A stretch of 64,000 nucleotides of DNA, from assembly GCA_012295275.1 (NCBI GenBank), contig CM022679.1:11298669-11362668 (forward strand), in the 5' to 3' direction. Positions 40,582-51,291 of the stretch are shown here, piece after piece. A program made the position numbers and the translations under genes. Position 1 is the stretch's first letter. Every line of letters starts with the position of its first letter. The DNA is from Chrysomallon squamiferum. Taxonomy: Eukaryota; Mollusca; Gastropoda; Neomphalida; Peltospiridae. The notes beneath the pieces were generated by a model that was given only the letters and a program-made list of their open reading frames with translations, searched no databases and was not told the DNA's origin.

Positions 40582-43500
40582 ATTTTAATGGGTTGATAGT
40601 GCGTAATTTATTATTGGTCTCTGCCATTTTGGATATCACAGATAATAAAATTTAAGGAATACACCTGACATGATAAAATAAGAGATAGCAACATTCTTTA
40701 TTTAATTTGTTTTTTCCCTTCTTAAATATTCTGAGAATGATGTTACCTAAGACTTTATGTTAGGAAAAAGCCAAGATAAATTTTTTCTGTTATCAGGTAG
40801 ATGTATACTTTATACATACTTGGAGTAAAATTAAACAATAATTAATATAAATCAGAATTGATATTTTAATGGTAATGCACTGAGCAGATGCACATCACAC
40901 ACACAAAAAAAAAAAAAAAAAAATGTAAATACAATAAAAAATAATCATTTGTTTTTTTAAATTTATAATTTTTTTTGTTTTTAAATGTAGACTGGAAGAC
41001 TTTATTGTATGACTGGAAGGTAAAAGAAGCAGTCTATAATCACTGCAAGGATTATTTTAAAAGACATAATATTACAACAGGCCTTTTGATATTCTATAAT
41101 TTTTGTGAAAACAAAGCGTATCTAATTTGATACGATTACCGCAGCTTTGAATAAATCAGCATTTTAATAAATTCTAACTAAACTGTAGCAAGCGATTGTA
41201 TTCCTTGACTAGTAGTCCTTCTTATCAGGGGAGAAAATCTGAAATCAACAGAAGCTAACTTGTTCCGCATCGTCGATATACGGTTTGTCATTCAGATAGC
41301 ATCAGCGTTCTCATACTCAGTAGGAAACAAATAATAGAAATTTTCTATGAATTAAGCGAGAAAAGAAAAAGTAGACATTTTTTCAAGCCCTTGGGTGAGT
41401 GAGCTTGCAAAGATTTTGAAATTCTATTCAATTTGGATTTTCTCAATTTAAAATAAATAAATGTGTTTAATGATTCTAACTATATTATATATATATATTT
41501 AAATCATAATCAATCTTGGTTTTTTTACTTTCAAAAAAATCTTCGATAATCAATGTGTCAGAAAATACTGGTGAATTTTTCTTCTAGAATACAGTGAGTG
41601 ACCTTTCGCATGCATCTGCCTGTGGAAATGGAAGCAGATATCCCTGAGTACTGGGTGGAACAACACGCGTACCAATGGGAGCACTAGTCTGGAAAGATTC
41701 TAATTATGATCGATCATCCAACAAGCATTCCATTACTGAGCTACCACTCGCTTCAAAACAAAATACTATGAACATCATCTTAAAACTTGGGAAAAGAATT
41801 GTCTTGAAAATTAAAAGGTTTACTCGAATTTTGCATAACCATTTTTTAATCCTCTTTTATTAAACAAAGCATCGCACTCAACAGATTTATGCATTTCAAT
41901 ATTAGTAGTCTACGTTGGACAGAAAATGATGAAATAATACCAGTAATATGGAATATTCACGTAGTTAATAACTCACTTAAATCTCGACTCCAAGATAAAT
42001 ACAACAGAAAGACACAAACCAAAGCATACACAATAAAGCCTTAACAAAAGTTTCATCACAGTCGTATAATCAGTTTTTAACACCGATTTAACTTTTATGT
42101 AAAGTCTTGAATCAGTTTATTATAAAGTACGTGTTACAATAAATGTTAGTTGCATCATGCTCGTGAAAATTGAAAAATAGAACCAAATAAAGAAAAGAAT
42201 GTTATAATTTATAATCATTCGGAAACTACGAGCCTGTTTTAAAATTAATGCAGAACGGGTAAAGACAACGGAAAAAAACAATCTCATTATTTCCTCAAGT
42301 TGTTGATATGCCAAAATACTTGCAGGAATCCTGAACTGTTACTGTGGAAGGGAAAAAGTCATTAAAGGAGCTTTGAAAGAAATATTTATATTATTTATGA
42401 TTTCAGACTACTTCACCCATTTTCTTCTTCTTCTTCTTCTTTTTTTTTTTTTTCTTCTTCTTAAGACTTATTCTTTTTTTGATGTACATGAGTAATATCA
42501 GTCATGAAAAATTTCCGTTAACAGTATAAATTTAGAATCCGCCCACGTGACAGAATAAATGCGCAGCCAGGCAAGTTCTGTGTCTTTGGTTTGTTTTTGT
42601 TTATTTATTTGTTTGTTTATTGTTTTTTATTTATTTAATTATTTATTTATTATTTAAGTTAATAAATAATGATTATTTATTAAAATGATGGGGTCTTTTT
42701 CAGTACAAATGAAAGAATATCTAGTGCACATTTTCTGCAAGATTTATGTTTATCTATAAATATAAAATTCTTCGAGTAATTCATATTGAAAATCTGGTAA
42801 TAATAAATAATAATAATATGATGATGACGATGGTGATGATGATGGTGGTGTGATAATCACCACCATGATGATGACGACGAATACAGAAACCAGAAGAAAC
42901 GAACTGTTGTAATAAACAAGATATTTTAAAAATAATTAAAAGACCATTTCTTTACTAACGAGTAATCCATTTTGCGCTACAGCATGTGCAAAAAATCTTT
43001 CCAGAGCTGTTATATTGATCTTAATTATTTGCTTTATTCACTAGTGCATTCTTTCTCTTACCACAAAACATCATATAAAAAGATAGAGTAATATGTTCAA
43101 GTATACTTACGTGCACAAGACAGTTAAATTAAAAAATATAATAAAAATTTAAAAAATGAAACGCCCATACGCATAATATATCAAAGTAAGAGTAGCATTC
43201 ATTACAATACACAAATAAAAACAGAATTTTAAAAAATCGTATTTCTCAAAGATATTACTGTACAACATAATTTAACCTTTGAAGGTTACAGACGTAAAAT
43301 TATGATTGGAATAAAAACCGTTAAATGAGTTTATAGAGATCTTACCTCTGACTAAGAAACTTCTAGTATAAATGTTTCACAAACAACACTATTAATAATC
43401 TTTCGTAAAAGACACACTACTGCGAAATTTCTGTTTCTTGCAGCGCCTACAGGCTGCTCAATAATAACTTCAGCTGCAAGTTCACTTACGAGTGTGTGAC

Positions 43501-45889
43501 GTGCAAGTGGAATATAATAACCTTTGATTAGACATATGCTTTCAAGACCAAACAGATCACCCTGGTGTTTATATTGTAAGTAAAACGTTTAAAACACAGT
43601 ACGGAGACTTTGCCAGGACCTTTAAAATGTGTAAATAAATAGACTAAAAAAAAAAGTTAAAAATTGTCAGAAAAAGTAATTTTAAAATGAGGTACTTTGT
43701 AGAGTAATAAAGAGAAAGAAAATATGAAATCTGTCATGTCTGTACTTACGTTTGGACAGTAAGACACACGAAGACAAACAGTACTAAACCGTACCTTCCT
43801 CGAAACGCATGTCGGGATATTCCATAGACGAAGGATATTTATCAGAAACTTCTGGTACCTATATCAGACTTTCTCTGGATAAATTCCATCACAGACAACA
43901 GTTTTATTTGGGCTCTCTCTTTTAATTCCAGAATTATAAAAAACGCAATAAATACTGAACAAAACACTGATCAATGGAATAGTCGCGTAACTTTGAAACT
44001 GAATTTCGTAATTATTTACTTGTTTATGCCAAGTTTGCCTTTACGAAATAAATTTGACGCAAGTCTAGGCGAAACACCTTTGAAGGTCATCCTATTATTA
44101 TAAGATGATCTTGCAGCGTTGTGCGCTGTACCTGTGTTCTTTGCCAGACACATGGCTTTCCCATCTTTCTATGGCGTGTTCCAGTATTGTGTATCGTCTT
44201 CGATGATCGGAATATTGTACGTTACCAGTCTCGTTCACAACGGTGCACTGCGGGCATTTAGGTTTAATTGGCAAACAGACGATAGCTCTTTTACAAGCTT
44301 TATTATTTATTTTAAAATCAGTGCTCTAATCGTCATCGGTTTGTCCAAAATAACTTTAAAATTATATTTATTTGTTTACCTTTTTTTCTTTTTTGTTGTT
44401 GTTGTTGTTATTGTTGCTCTTGTTTGGTTTGTTATAACTTCTGTTTTCTACAAAGGTAGCAACTTACTTATATGAAAATGAACATTCTTTTTGTATGAGA
44501 TTTAAAAAAAAAAAAAAAAAAAAAAATCTTATAAATAATTAATTAATTAAGTAGCTATTCTGAAATAAATGAAGAAAGAAATGGTAATAAATGGCTATTT
44601 TGAAATAAATAAATGACTGGTAATAAATGGCTATTTTAAAATATATAAAAAAATAAATTATAATTCTGCCTTTAAATTGATATAGACAATACGTGTTTGA
44701 TATAAAATTGTAGACAAGTTTGGACTCATCATTACAACGCATTAAAATAAAACGTGGTATCGTGAACAGCTTTGTATTCAAAATAAATATATCACCAACA
44801 GAGAAGCAGTTTGTCTTTGTCATCATTTATTTCTATATCTACATTAAAAAAAAAAACAAGTTGTTTGAATTATTAAGCAGATATTCACGCCTCTATGGTA
44901 TACTTCTGAAACCTTATAATTAAAATATAGTGTTTTGTTGTTTGTGTTAACGGCTTTTTCTGGGCGAATATACTTGAGTATTATAATATATTTTATTCTT
45001 TGTACAGGTGGCTAGGGACGAGTATTAGTTTACTGGTTAAGGGAATCACTGAGGAATGGTTGGACACTGGATCAGTTTTCTTTAACTATTTGTGAGAAAT
45101 TTGAAATTTATTTGAAATTTAGCATAATTGGTATAGCTATATATTTTCAAGTTGTTGTTTTTTTAACCTAGAACGAATTTTTAAGAATAATGTTTAAAAA
45201 TAATTATTTTACGGGTAATTCTTCTCTTTTTTCCCATATACATCTATATATGTATATGTCTACATGTGTGTGTGTGTGTGTGTTCGAAACGATATCCGGA
45301 TTTAAAGGCGAATAACAGCCTACATCAATGAAACGTTTCTTTGGGTTTATTATTTTGCTTCTCATTGTTTATTGTTAGTAAGAGACCAATAAAATAATTA
45401 CATGGAAACATATTTTAAAAAATAACATTAGACTGTCCCCTCACTGATTTTTTCACATGTTAATATCGTGAAAACAATATGAAACAAAAATATATTAAAT
45501 CATATCCTCTTCTCTTAACGCCCCTCCCCGTTTTTATCCCACCACAAATACAATTAGAATTTAGATTTATATGTTAATTAACAGATTAGAATTGATAATC
45601 TGTTTTAGCCAATACTTACTAAGATCAACTAGACCGACAGCAACGTAACTGAATTTAAACGGTAAAGACAACATTAACAACATAATAATCATTTTTTTCA
45701 GTCCAAATTATTGATACTCGTATGCATGTGTTTGAAATGAAACATTTGCAAATGCATTCTTCGAATGAAACAGTTTAAGTTAATATACAAATACATGTAT
45801 ATAGAAAATGACCCTAACCTTCTCAGCATGTTTTTATATGAAGCAGGATGAATATAATGACCGGTGGAGAATGAAATCATTCTTCTCAC

Positions 45890-46040
45890 GATAGAGTGTC
45901 ATGTTTAGATCAAAAATAGCATATAGACTCGTATTTAGTAAGATAAATATACCAAAAGCCAGCAAGCATACAAAAATAATTTCAGAGAATCCATTTCGTA
46001 AGCCAGTACCTAACAACAGCTGTTTACAGTTGGTGCGCAT
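45890..46040 (-). other. Possible orphan first coding exon with a signal anchor
   Basis: A minus-strand frame starts at an ATG (46040) and ends at a possible donor (C|GTGAGAAG). It encodes 50 residues: a short basic N-terminus (MRTNCKQ), then a strongly hydrophobic stretch, IIFVCLLAFGIFILL. That is the layout of a type II membrane anchor or a channel's first helix. The frame is open back to an upstream TGA. No downstream exon was found between here and 37.5 kb, so this is a weak candidate. Confidence 0.2.
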
Positions 46041-46340
46041 AGGTGACCTTTTGATTTCAGTCGGAATTGATTCATTGAAAGCCGATAACACTAAGAAGCA
46101 ATGTCATTTAAACCTCCCCGAATCAGTAATAGTTTTCTTCTTCTTCTTCTTTTTTTTATATTTTCATTTTCATTTGTATGTGTATGTCAGTATGTGTTTG
46201 TGTGTATGATTTTATTATTATTATTATTTTTGTATAAATGCAAAGAAAAACAAACAAAAACGCTATTGATCTAATTATAACTAAGTATTATAATTAAAAT
46301 ATTCATAAATATTTAAATTATTCCTAACAAGGGAATTTTC

Positions 46341-46378
<38 letters not shown>
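46341..46378. repeat. (AAT)n microsatellite
   Basis: Pure AAT run. Confidence 0.95.
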
Positions 46379-46381
<3 letters not shown>

Positions 46382-46826
46382 TAAAAACGATAAAATGGAA
46401 TGCTGACATCATATAAATTGCAGTAATACTGGTGAAAAACGTTTCAGAGCTATTGTTCCAGACGTAAAAGTCTGTGATAATGCTTCATACGTAGCTGGGT
46501 GGTTTCGATGTGATATAACTGGATCTATTTCAAAAATACACGAAACTTTCTTCGTTCTGTGACACCTGGTAAAACATTTTCAGGTAAGCAATCCAGGCAA
46601 GGCTCTGACTCTGTTTTCACCAAGCACTTGTTGGGCGGGATGTTTTTGCATTACGTCAATCGACTGTTACGCCTACGTAGACCGGTACTCTTGAGAATAT
46701 AGCTCCAAGTACTAACGCTTAAAGGCGTCATAAACTCAGTCTTTTCTGTTTTTATAATTACTTTACTGGACTACGTAGATAAGATATGTTGAAAGTGTAT
46801 ATGATTTCAAGAAGCTCGTATTTTAT

Positions 46827-46990
46827 GTATGTACGTATGTATGTATGCATATGTGTGTCTCTGTATCTATGAATATGTCTGTATCTGCATTAATGTGGGT
46901 ATGTATGGATGTATGTATGTATGTATGTATCTGTATATCTATATATAGAAGGATGGATGGATGGATGTGTGGGTGGATAAATGAATTTAT
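46827..46990. repeat. TATG/GGAT tetranucleotide repeats
   Basis: Several runs of TATG and GGAT units interleaved with imperfect copies. The His/Ile/Thr-rich minus-strand frame is a by-product of the repeat. Confidence 0.9.
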
Positions 46991-47084
46991 GTATGTGTCA
47001 GTGTGCATACAATATAATAGATAAATAATAAATAGTTGCAAATGAATGCCCACTCGTAACAGTTCAGTTAATTGTTTTATTCTC

Positions 47085-47128
47085 TTTCAGAATGTTATTT
47101 ATTTTTTTTTCTTTATTTTTTTATTATT

Positions 47129-47162
<34 letters not shown>
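47085..47162. repeat. Long poly-T tract
   Basis: T-rich region ending in an almost uninterrupted T run of over 30 nt. It could be a retroposon tail on the minus strand, but no body was recognised next to it. Confidence 0.85.
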
Positions 47163-49107
47163 CTAACAAACTTAAGGAGAAGAAGGACACGGCATTCGCA
47201 TCTTAGTTAGATATTGTTATACCATATTTAAACAGCACTATTTCCATACTAAATAAGTTCAAGTCTGATATTTAAAATAATGTATTCGTTGCCTTACGAC
47301 ATTGAAATTGTCATAGGTAGGCTTCATTTCAAGTTTTATAACAACCTGCTAAGTTATTGCTGGCAGTCTTTTTAGAACTAGTAGTAGCTATATGACTTAC
47401 ATTTAAATACTTTACTTTATTTTATTTATTATTTTTACTGATTAACTGATTGACTGATTTTTATTATTTATTTATTTATTTATTATTATTATTTTTAATG
47501 ACAAATGGAACAAGAATAATACTTTCAAGTATTAAAAAGATCGAATTCATAATGCTATTTGTTTATTGGGCTGTTATTGTTAATAGGCCCTATTTTCTGA
47601 AAATTCTTAAAATCTTGAATTTACTGGATAGCTTTTCAATGAACATTTTACTCAGTATCGCGTTGCGAATCACTATGCTAAATTAAGAGATCGATGTAGA
47701 ATTCTAAAATACAGGCCGTTAGAATTCCGTTTTATGATTTATCTATTCAAATGGCAACAGTGAAATAAAAGATTTTTTTTTTTTTTAACTGTTCGAATAC
47801 CAGTGGACATGAAAAGAAGGATCGTTGCTGTTAAATAGGCAAGTTAACAAGATTAATACATAAGGTAGCTAATTTTACAGAAATATGGCTAAAGAAATTT
47901 GATCTAAAATGTTTTTATGAGGTGGCTGAAGGCATTGATCTTAATTGTCCAAAATGGCTGATACTTTTTATTTCTCCTAAGAAAGGTCCTGGACTGTATG
48001 AATGTATATATGTATGTATGTATCTGTGTGCGCGCATATGTGTATATGCACCGACATAGATCATAAAACTGTATTAGAACACTGTAATAATGATCAATAA
48101 GAGGCTACGATAAGGGAGGCAACTACACATTTGTAAGAAATAATAGTTCAGTTTCCTTAGACAGTGAGAAATTCTTTAAATGTAGGGTGATTATTAAAAA
48201 TAAATAAATAAATAAATAAGAATCAGTTAACTCAAAATTATTGTCAAAACAGTGAAAGTCGATAAAAGTGAAAATTAAAATGATAAACTAGACCACTCAG
48301 GGTTTTTATCGGTTTAAATTTATAAATAAGATTTGTGATTGTTTTAATTTTTAAGACTAAATTTGAAAAGACTGTATTCACCTTAGTTATTATTATTATT
48401 ATTAATTGTTTTTTCATTCTATTCTACAAATTTAAAGAATATGTATATACGTTTATTAAACTTTTTAAAAATCATATATTAGTCACTATTAAAGCATGCC
48501 TTGAAGAGTAGTTTAGTAATAAAATGATATAATGCAAATAAAATATTAGAAAAGAAAAAATTGCTTTACTCCAACAAAGAACACAATATGTTTGAACAGT
48601 TATATTAATATGAAAAAATTGCTTGTTATAGAAATTGTTAATGCTACGTTAAACATAGAATATCGAAATGTATGCATGGTTGCTTACCCTATGTGTTCTT
48701 TAGAACTGCATATATGATGCATGATAGATGACGTTCTAATGTATTTTGATTTCGTTACCAGTCAGAGCCGCAGTTGTTGACAGCATATGTTTTCTGCATA
48801 AAGCAGATTATTAACTTCATTCAGTGAACGCTTATGCATAAATGAGACAACATAGTTGGAAAATGTATTGATTATATACCAGTTCGTAAGTTACAAATCT
48901 TTTTGGATATAGTTATATTTTGTATGATCTCTTGTCTGTCACTGATTTGGATGGGTTTATAACGTTTGAAATAGTGGGAAATCTTTGAATGTGATTAAAA
49001 AAAAAAAAAAATTAAAAGTTCACACTTGGTGTGCTGGCTGTTTCTGCATTATATGTGGAGTGAGACATCTTAGTATTAATAAGGTCTTGGATCGTCGTTT
49101 TTAATTT

Positions 49108-49255
49108 AATTTAATTTAATTTTATAGTGCTTCTTAAAACAACAACAATTCTATTGTTAGCTGAAAATTATATATACATAATGTTCCAGCTAACATTAGA
49201 AATAGACACACCCTCGAGTTGTTGTTTTAAGAAGCACTATAAAATAAAATAAAAT
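49108..49255. repeat. Inverted repeat with ~38 bp arms and a nested inner inverted repeat (hairpin or MITE-like)
   Basis: The left arm, about 49108-49146 (core TTTTATAGTGCTTCTTAAAA), is the reverse complement of the right arm, 49218-49255 (core TTTTAAGAAGCACTATAAAA), with a few mismatches in the outer AT-rich part. The 71 bp between them holds a second, inner pair: TGTTAGCTGAAA and TTCCAGCTAACA. The whole could fold into a long hairpin. Confidence 0.75.
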
Positions 49256-49706
49256 TATTATATTTAATGTTTTCAAGTAAGTTGCTTTTTTTAATGAAGC
49301 TTGGTCTTTACTACTAAGAAAACAACATGTCATTATTTTTCGTCTTGCTGTCTTGCCTAATACACAAAAAGAAAAAGAAAGAGAAAAAAGCCATGATCAT
49401 TAACCATTCCAGTGATTTCTTTCCAGATTATAACTATAAACAAGTTGAAAATAATGGATATGAGAGAGAGAAAAAAAACTGCAAATAAAATAGAATTTCT
49501 GTGATTGTAGGTAAACGTGAATGTATGTATGTACAGAGAAGCACACACACACACACATATATAAATTATCATCATAAAACAAACAGGTGGCAGGAAATTT
49601 ATTCATTTATTCAAATTTAGATGACAGCTAAAAGAGAAAAAAATGTATTGTTGAAAATACCAAACTTATTAGCTAGTAAAATTTATAATTATATCAGAAA
49701 TAACAT

Positions 49707-49709
<3 letters not shown>

Positions 49710-49774
<65 letters not shown>
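49710..49774. repeat. (AAT)n microsatellite
   Basis: About 21 pure AAT units, upstream of the MZB1-like cluster. Confidence 0.97.
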
Positions 49775-49857
49775 TCAAATTTAGTATTATATTAAAGACT
49801 GTGCTGTATTATGTGCATAATGTTAATATATATGATGTTAAGAATCTCGAATGAAAA

Positions 49858-49914
49858 CCACGTGACAAACAAACCTACACTGGCTACAATTGTGTTTGTT
49901 AATGACCCACGTGG
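49858..49914. promoter_or_regulatory. Two CCACGTG boxes upstream of the first MZB1-like exon
   Basis: CCACGTGAC (49858-49866) and the palindrome CCACGTGG (49907-49914) lie about 150 and 100 nt upstream of the ATG at 50014. CCACG is the half-site used by ATF6/XBP1 in ER stress elements, and CACGTG is also a generic E-box. The spacing to a CCAAT box does not match a full ERSE, so a UPR role is only suggested. Confidence 0.3.
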
Positions 49915-50013
49915 CCTTTTACTATTTGTTCTTAAAACATACGTGCCTATGAAACAATGCCTATAACATCATATAAATTAAATTAAGTTACAGAGATTCA
50001 CAGATTACAAATC

Positions 50014-50190
50014 ATGTATATTAGAATACTTTCCTATATTCTTCTGTGTCCATGGATTTCTGCTTTAGAAAGGAGAGGAGCAGAGAAGAAAATGGTTTTT
50101 AAAGGCGCCAATATTACGGACGAGGAGGCTTTCAGTCCCCATATGCCGTCAACCCTAAAATGTGATGCATGTAGAATCATAAGTCACCTG
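50014..50190 (+). CDS. MZB1-like first coding exon (extra copy or alternative first exon)
   Basis: This exon encodes 59 residues: a signal peptide (ILSYILLCPWISA), then the family core DEEAFSPHMPSTLKCDACRI, with the CxxC pair at 50 and 53. It ends at the same point and phase (0) as exon 1 of the two complete genes, with donor CTG|GTTCGT. I found no matching exon 2 in the 1.1 kb before the next first exon. Two readings are possible. It may splice over the 51292 exon to 53085-53206, 53443-53547 and 53936-54089, giving a 185 aa acid-free protein (human MZB1 is about 189). Or it may be the remnant of a third tandem gene. The intact frame and splice site favour a used exon. Confidence 0.75.
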
Positions 50191-50205
50191 GTTCGTGTTT
50201 TTCCA

Positions 50206-50300
50206 TTATTATTGTTGTTGTTGTTGTTATTGTTATTATTATTACTACTACTACTACTACTACTACTGTTATCGTTATTATTATACTGTTGATGATGATG
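50206..50300. repeat. (TTG)n(TTA)n(CTA)n(GAT)n compound microsatellite
   Basis: Compound trinucleotide repeat immediately after the donor site of the 50014-50190 exon. The long Leu run encoded across it is intronic read-through. Confidence 0.9.
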
Positions 50301-51171
50301 ATCTTCTCTGAGGCAGAGAGGTGGGGAAATCAATGTGTATTTAAGACAATGTTATTTTTAAAACGCCCATCGACAATTTAATTTTTCTGAATTTCATTTA
50401 TACCATTATCATATTTAGAGGTGGAGGTAATGTGATAAGCCGCTCCCCTTCAAAGGCTGCAAGCTGTATTGATCTATATTGTTAAAAATTACTCAGTTAG
50501 AGCTTAATTTCTGATTTAGGTATTACAAAATCATTTCGAAAATTATTTCCTTTTTATTTGTTTTGTGTTTTTAAATGTTATTTAAGAACCATTTTGTTTT
50601 GATGCATATTTTTTTGTTAGCGACAACGAAATCAATACGCATGAATCTATTACGTCAGAGAGCGGCGAGCTGAGATATAAAACAGTTAATTTGATTGAAT
50701 TATTATTACATGTGTTTGTATATTACATGCGTGGGTGTATGTGTTGGCGACCCCAAATCAAATTTCGCCACGATTTTGATTTTTTTAAAAAAAAAAGGCA
50801 TTATGTTAAAATAATTAATTCGGGTAAAGATTCAAGAATTAAAAAAAAATAATATCTAAAAATGAACGTTTCAAACAGAGCCGTATATATGTATCCACTA
50901 TGTATGTATATATGTATGTATGTATATGCATGCATGCATGTGGGCACGAGTTTTTGTTGTTTTCCAGAGTTTTCCATATCGTCGACAATTTCAAATGTTT
51001 AGAAAGAAATATAAATAACCAATGACAGATCGAGGAATTATTTATTTATAAATAATTTTATTTGTTTGATATAATTTTCCTTAATAAAAATAAATAAATA
51101 ATAAAATAAAGTAAAATAAATATTTCTTCCAAGCACTTCCGATTTAAACTCTGAGCCAAATAGGAAATTAA

Positions 51172-51190
51172 TGACGTGATGGTGACGTAA
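51172..51190 (+). promoter_or_regulatory. UPRE/CRE-like TGACGT pair upstream of the acidic MZB1-like gene
   Basis: TGACGTGA (51172-51179) matches the unfolded-protein-response element consensus TGACGTG(G/A). It is followed 3 nt later by TGACGTAA (51183-51190). The pair lies about 100-120 nt upstream of the ATG at 51292. The same octamer occurs inverted (TTACGTCA) at 50650-50657. Vertebrate MZB1 is an ER protein of secretory cells, so ATF6/XBP1 or CREB-type control is a reasonable inference, not shown. Confidence 0.4.
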
Positions 51191-51291
51191 AACAGCTCAT
51201 GTGTCCTTTTATCATTGGACGAACGCGTAATTAGTTTTGGCCAGCATCCATATTTACTATAATCATAAAAATTGTAAATTTTAGTTCTGAT

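Larger units (their letters stand above)
37471..50013. other. Gene-poor 12.5 kb interval
   Basis: No supported multi-exon gene. It holds TTG/TTA runs (about 38351-38440), (CA)n, (GAT)n (40541-40581), (AAT)n (46341-46378), TATG/GGAT runs (about 46827-46990), a long T tract (about 47085-47162), a short triple repeat at about 44552-44645, a SINE-like fragment and a hairpin element. Most of the interval is probably promoter and 5' UTR introns of the synaptopodin-2-like gene plus intergenic DNA. Confidence 0.6.

Noticed and set aside
44119-44475. 118-codon plus-strand hydrophobic frame
   Set aside because: It starts at GTG rather than ATG, ends in TTG/TTT simple repeats, and has no helix pattern of a known family.
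50196-50292. Leu-rich extension of the first MZB1-like exon
   Set aside because: It is read-through into a compound trinucleotide repeat after a good GT donor that matches the donors of the paralogous exons.
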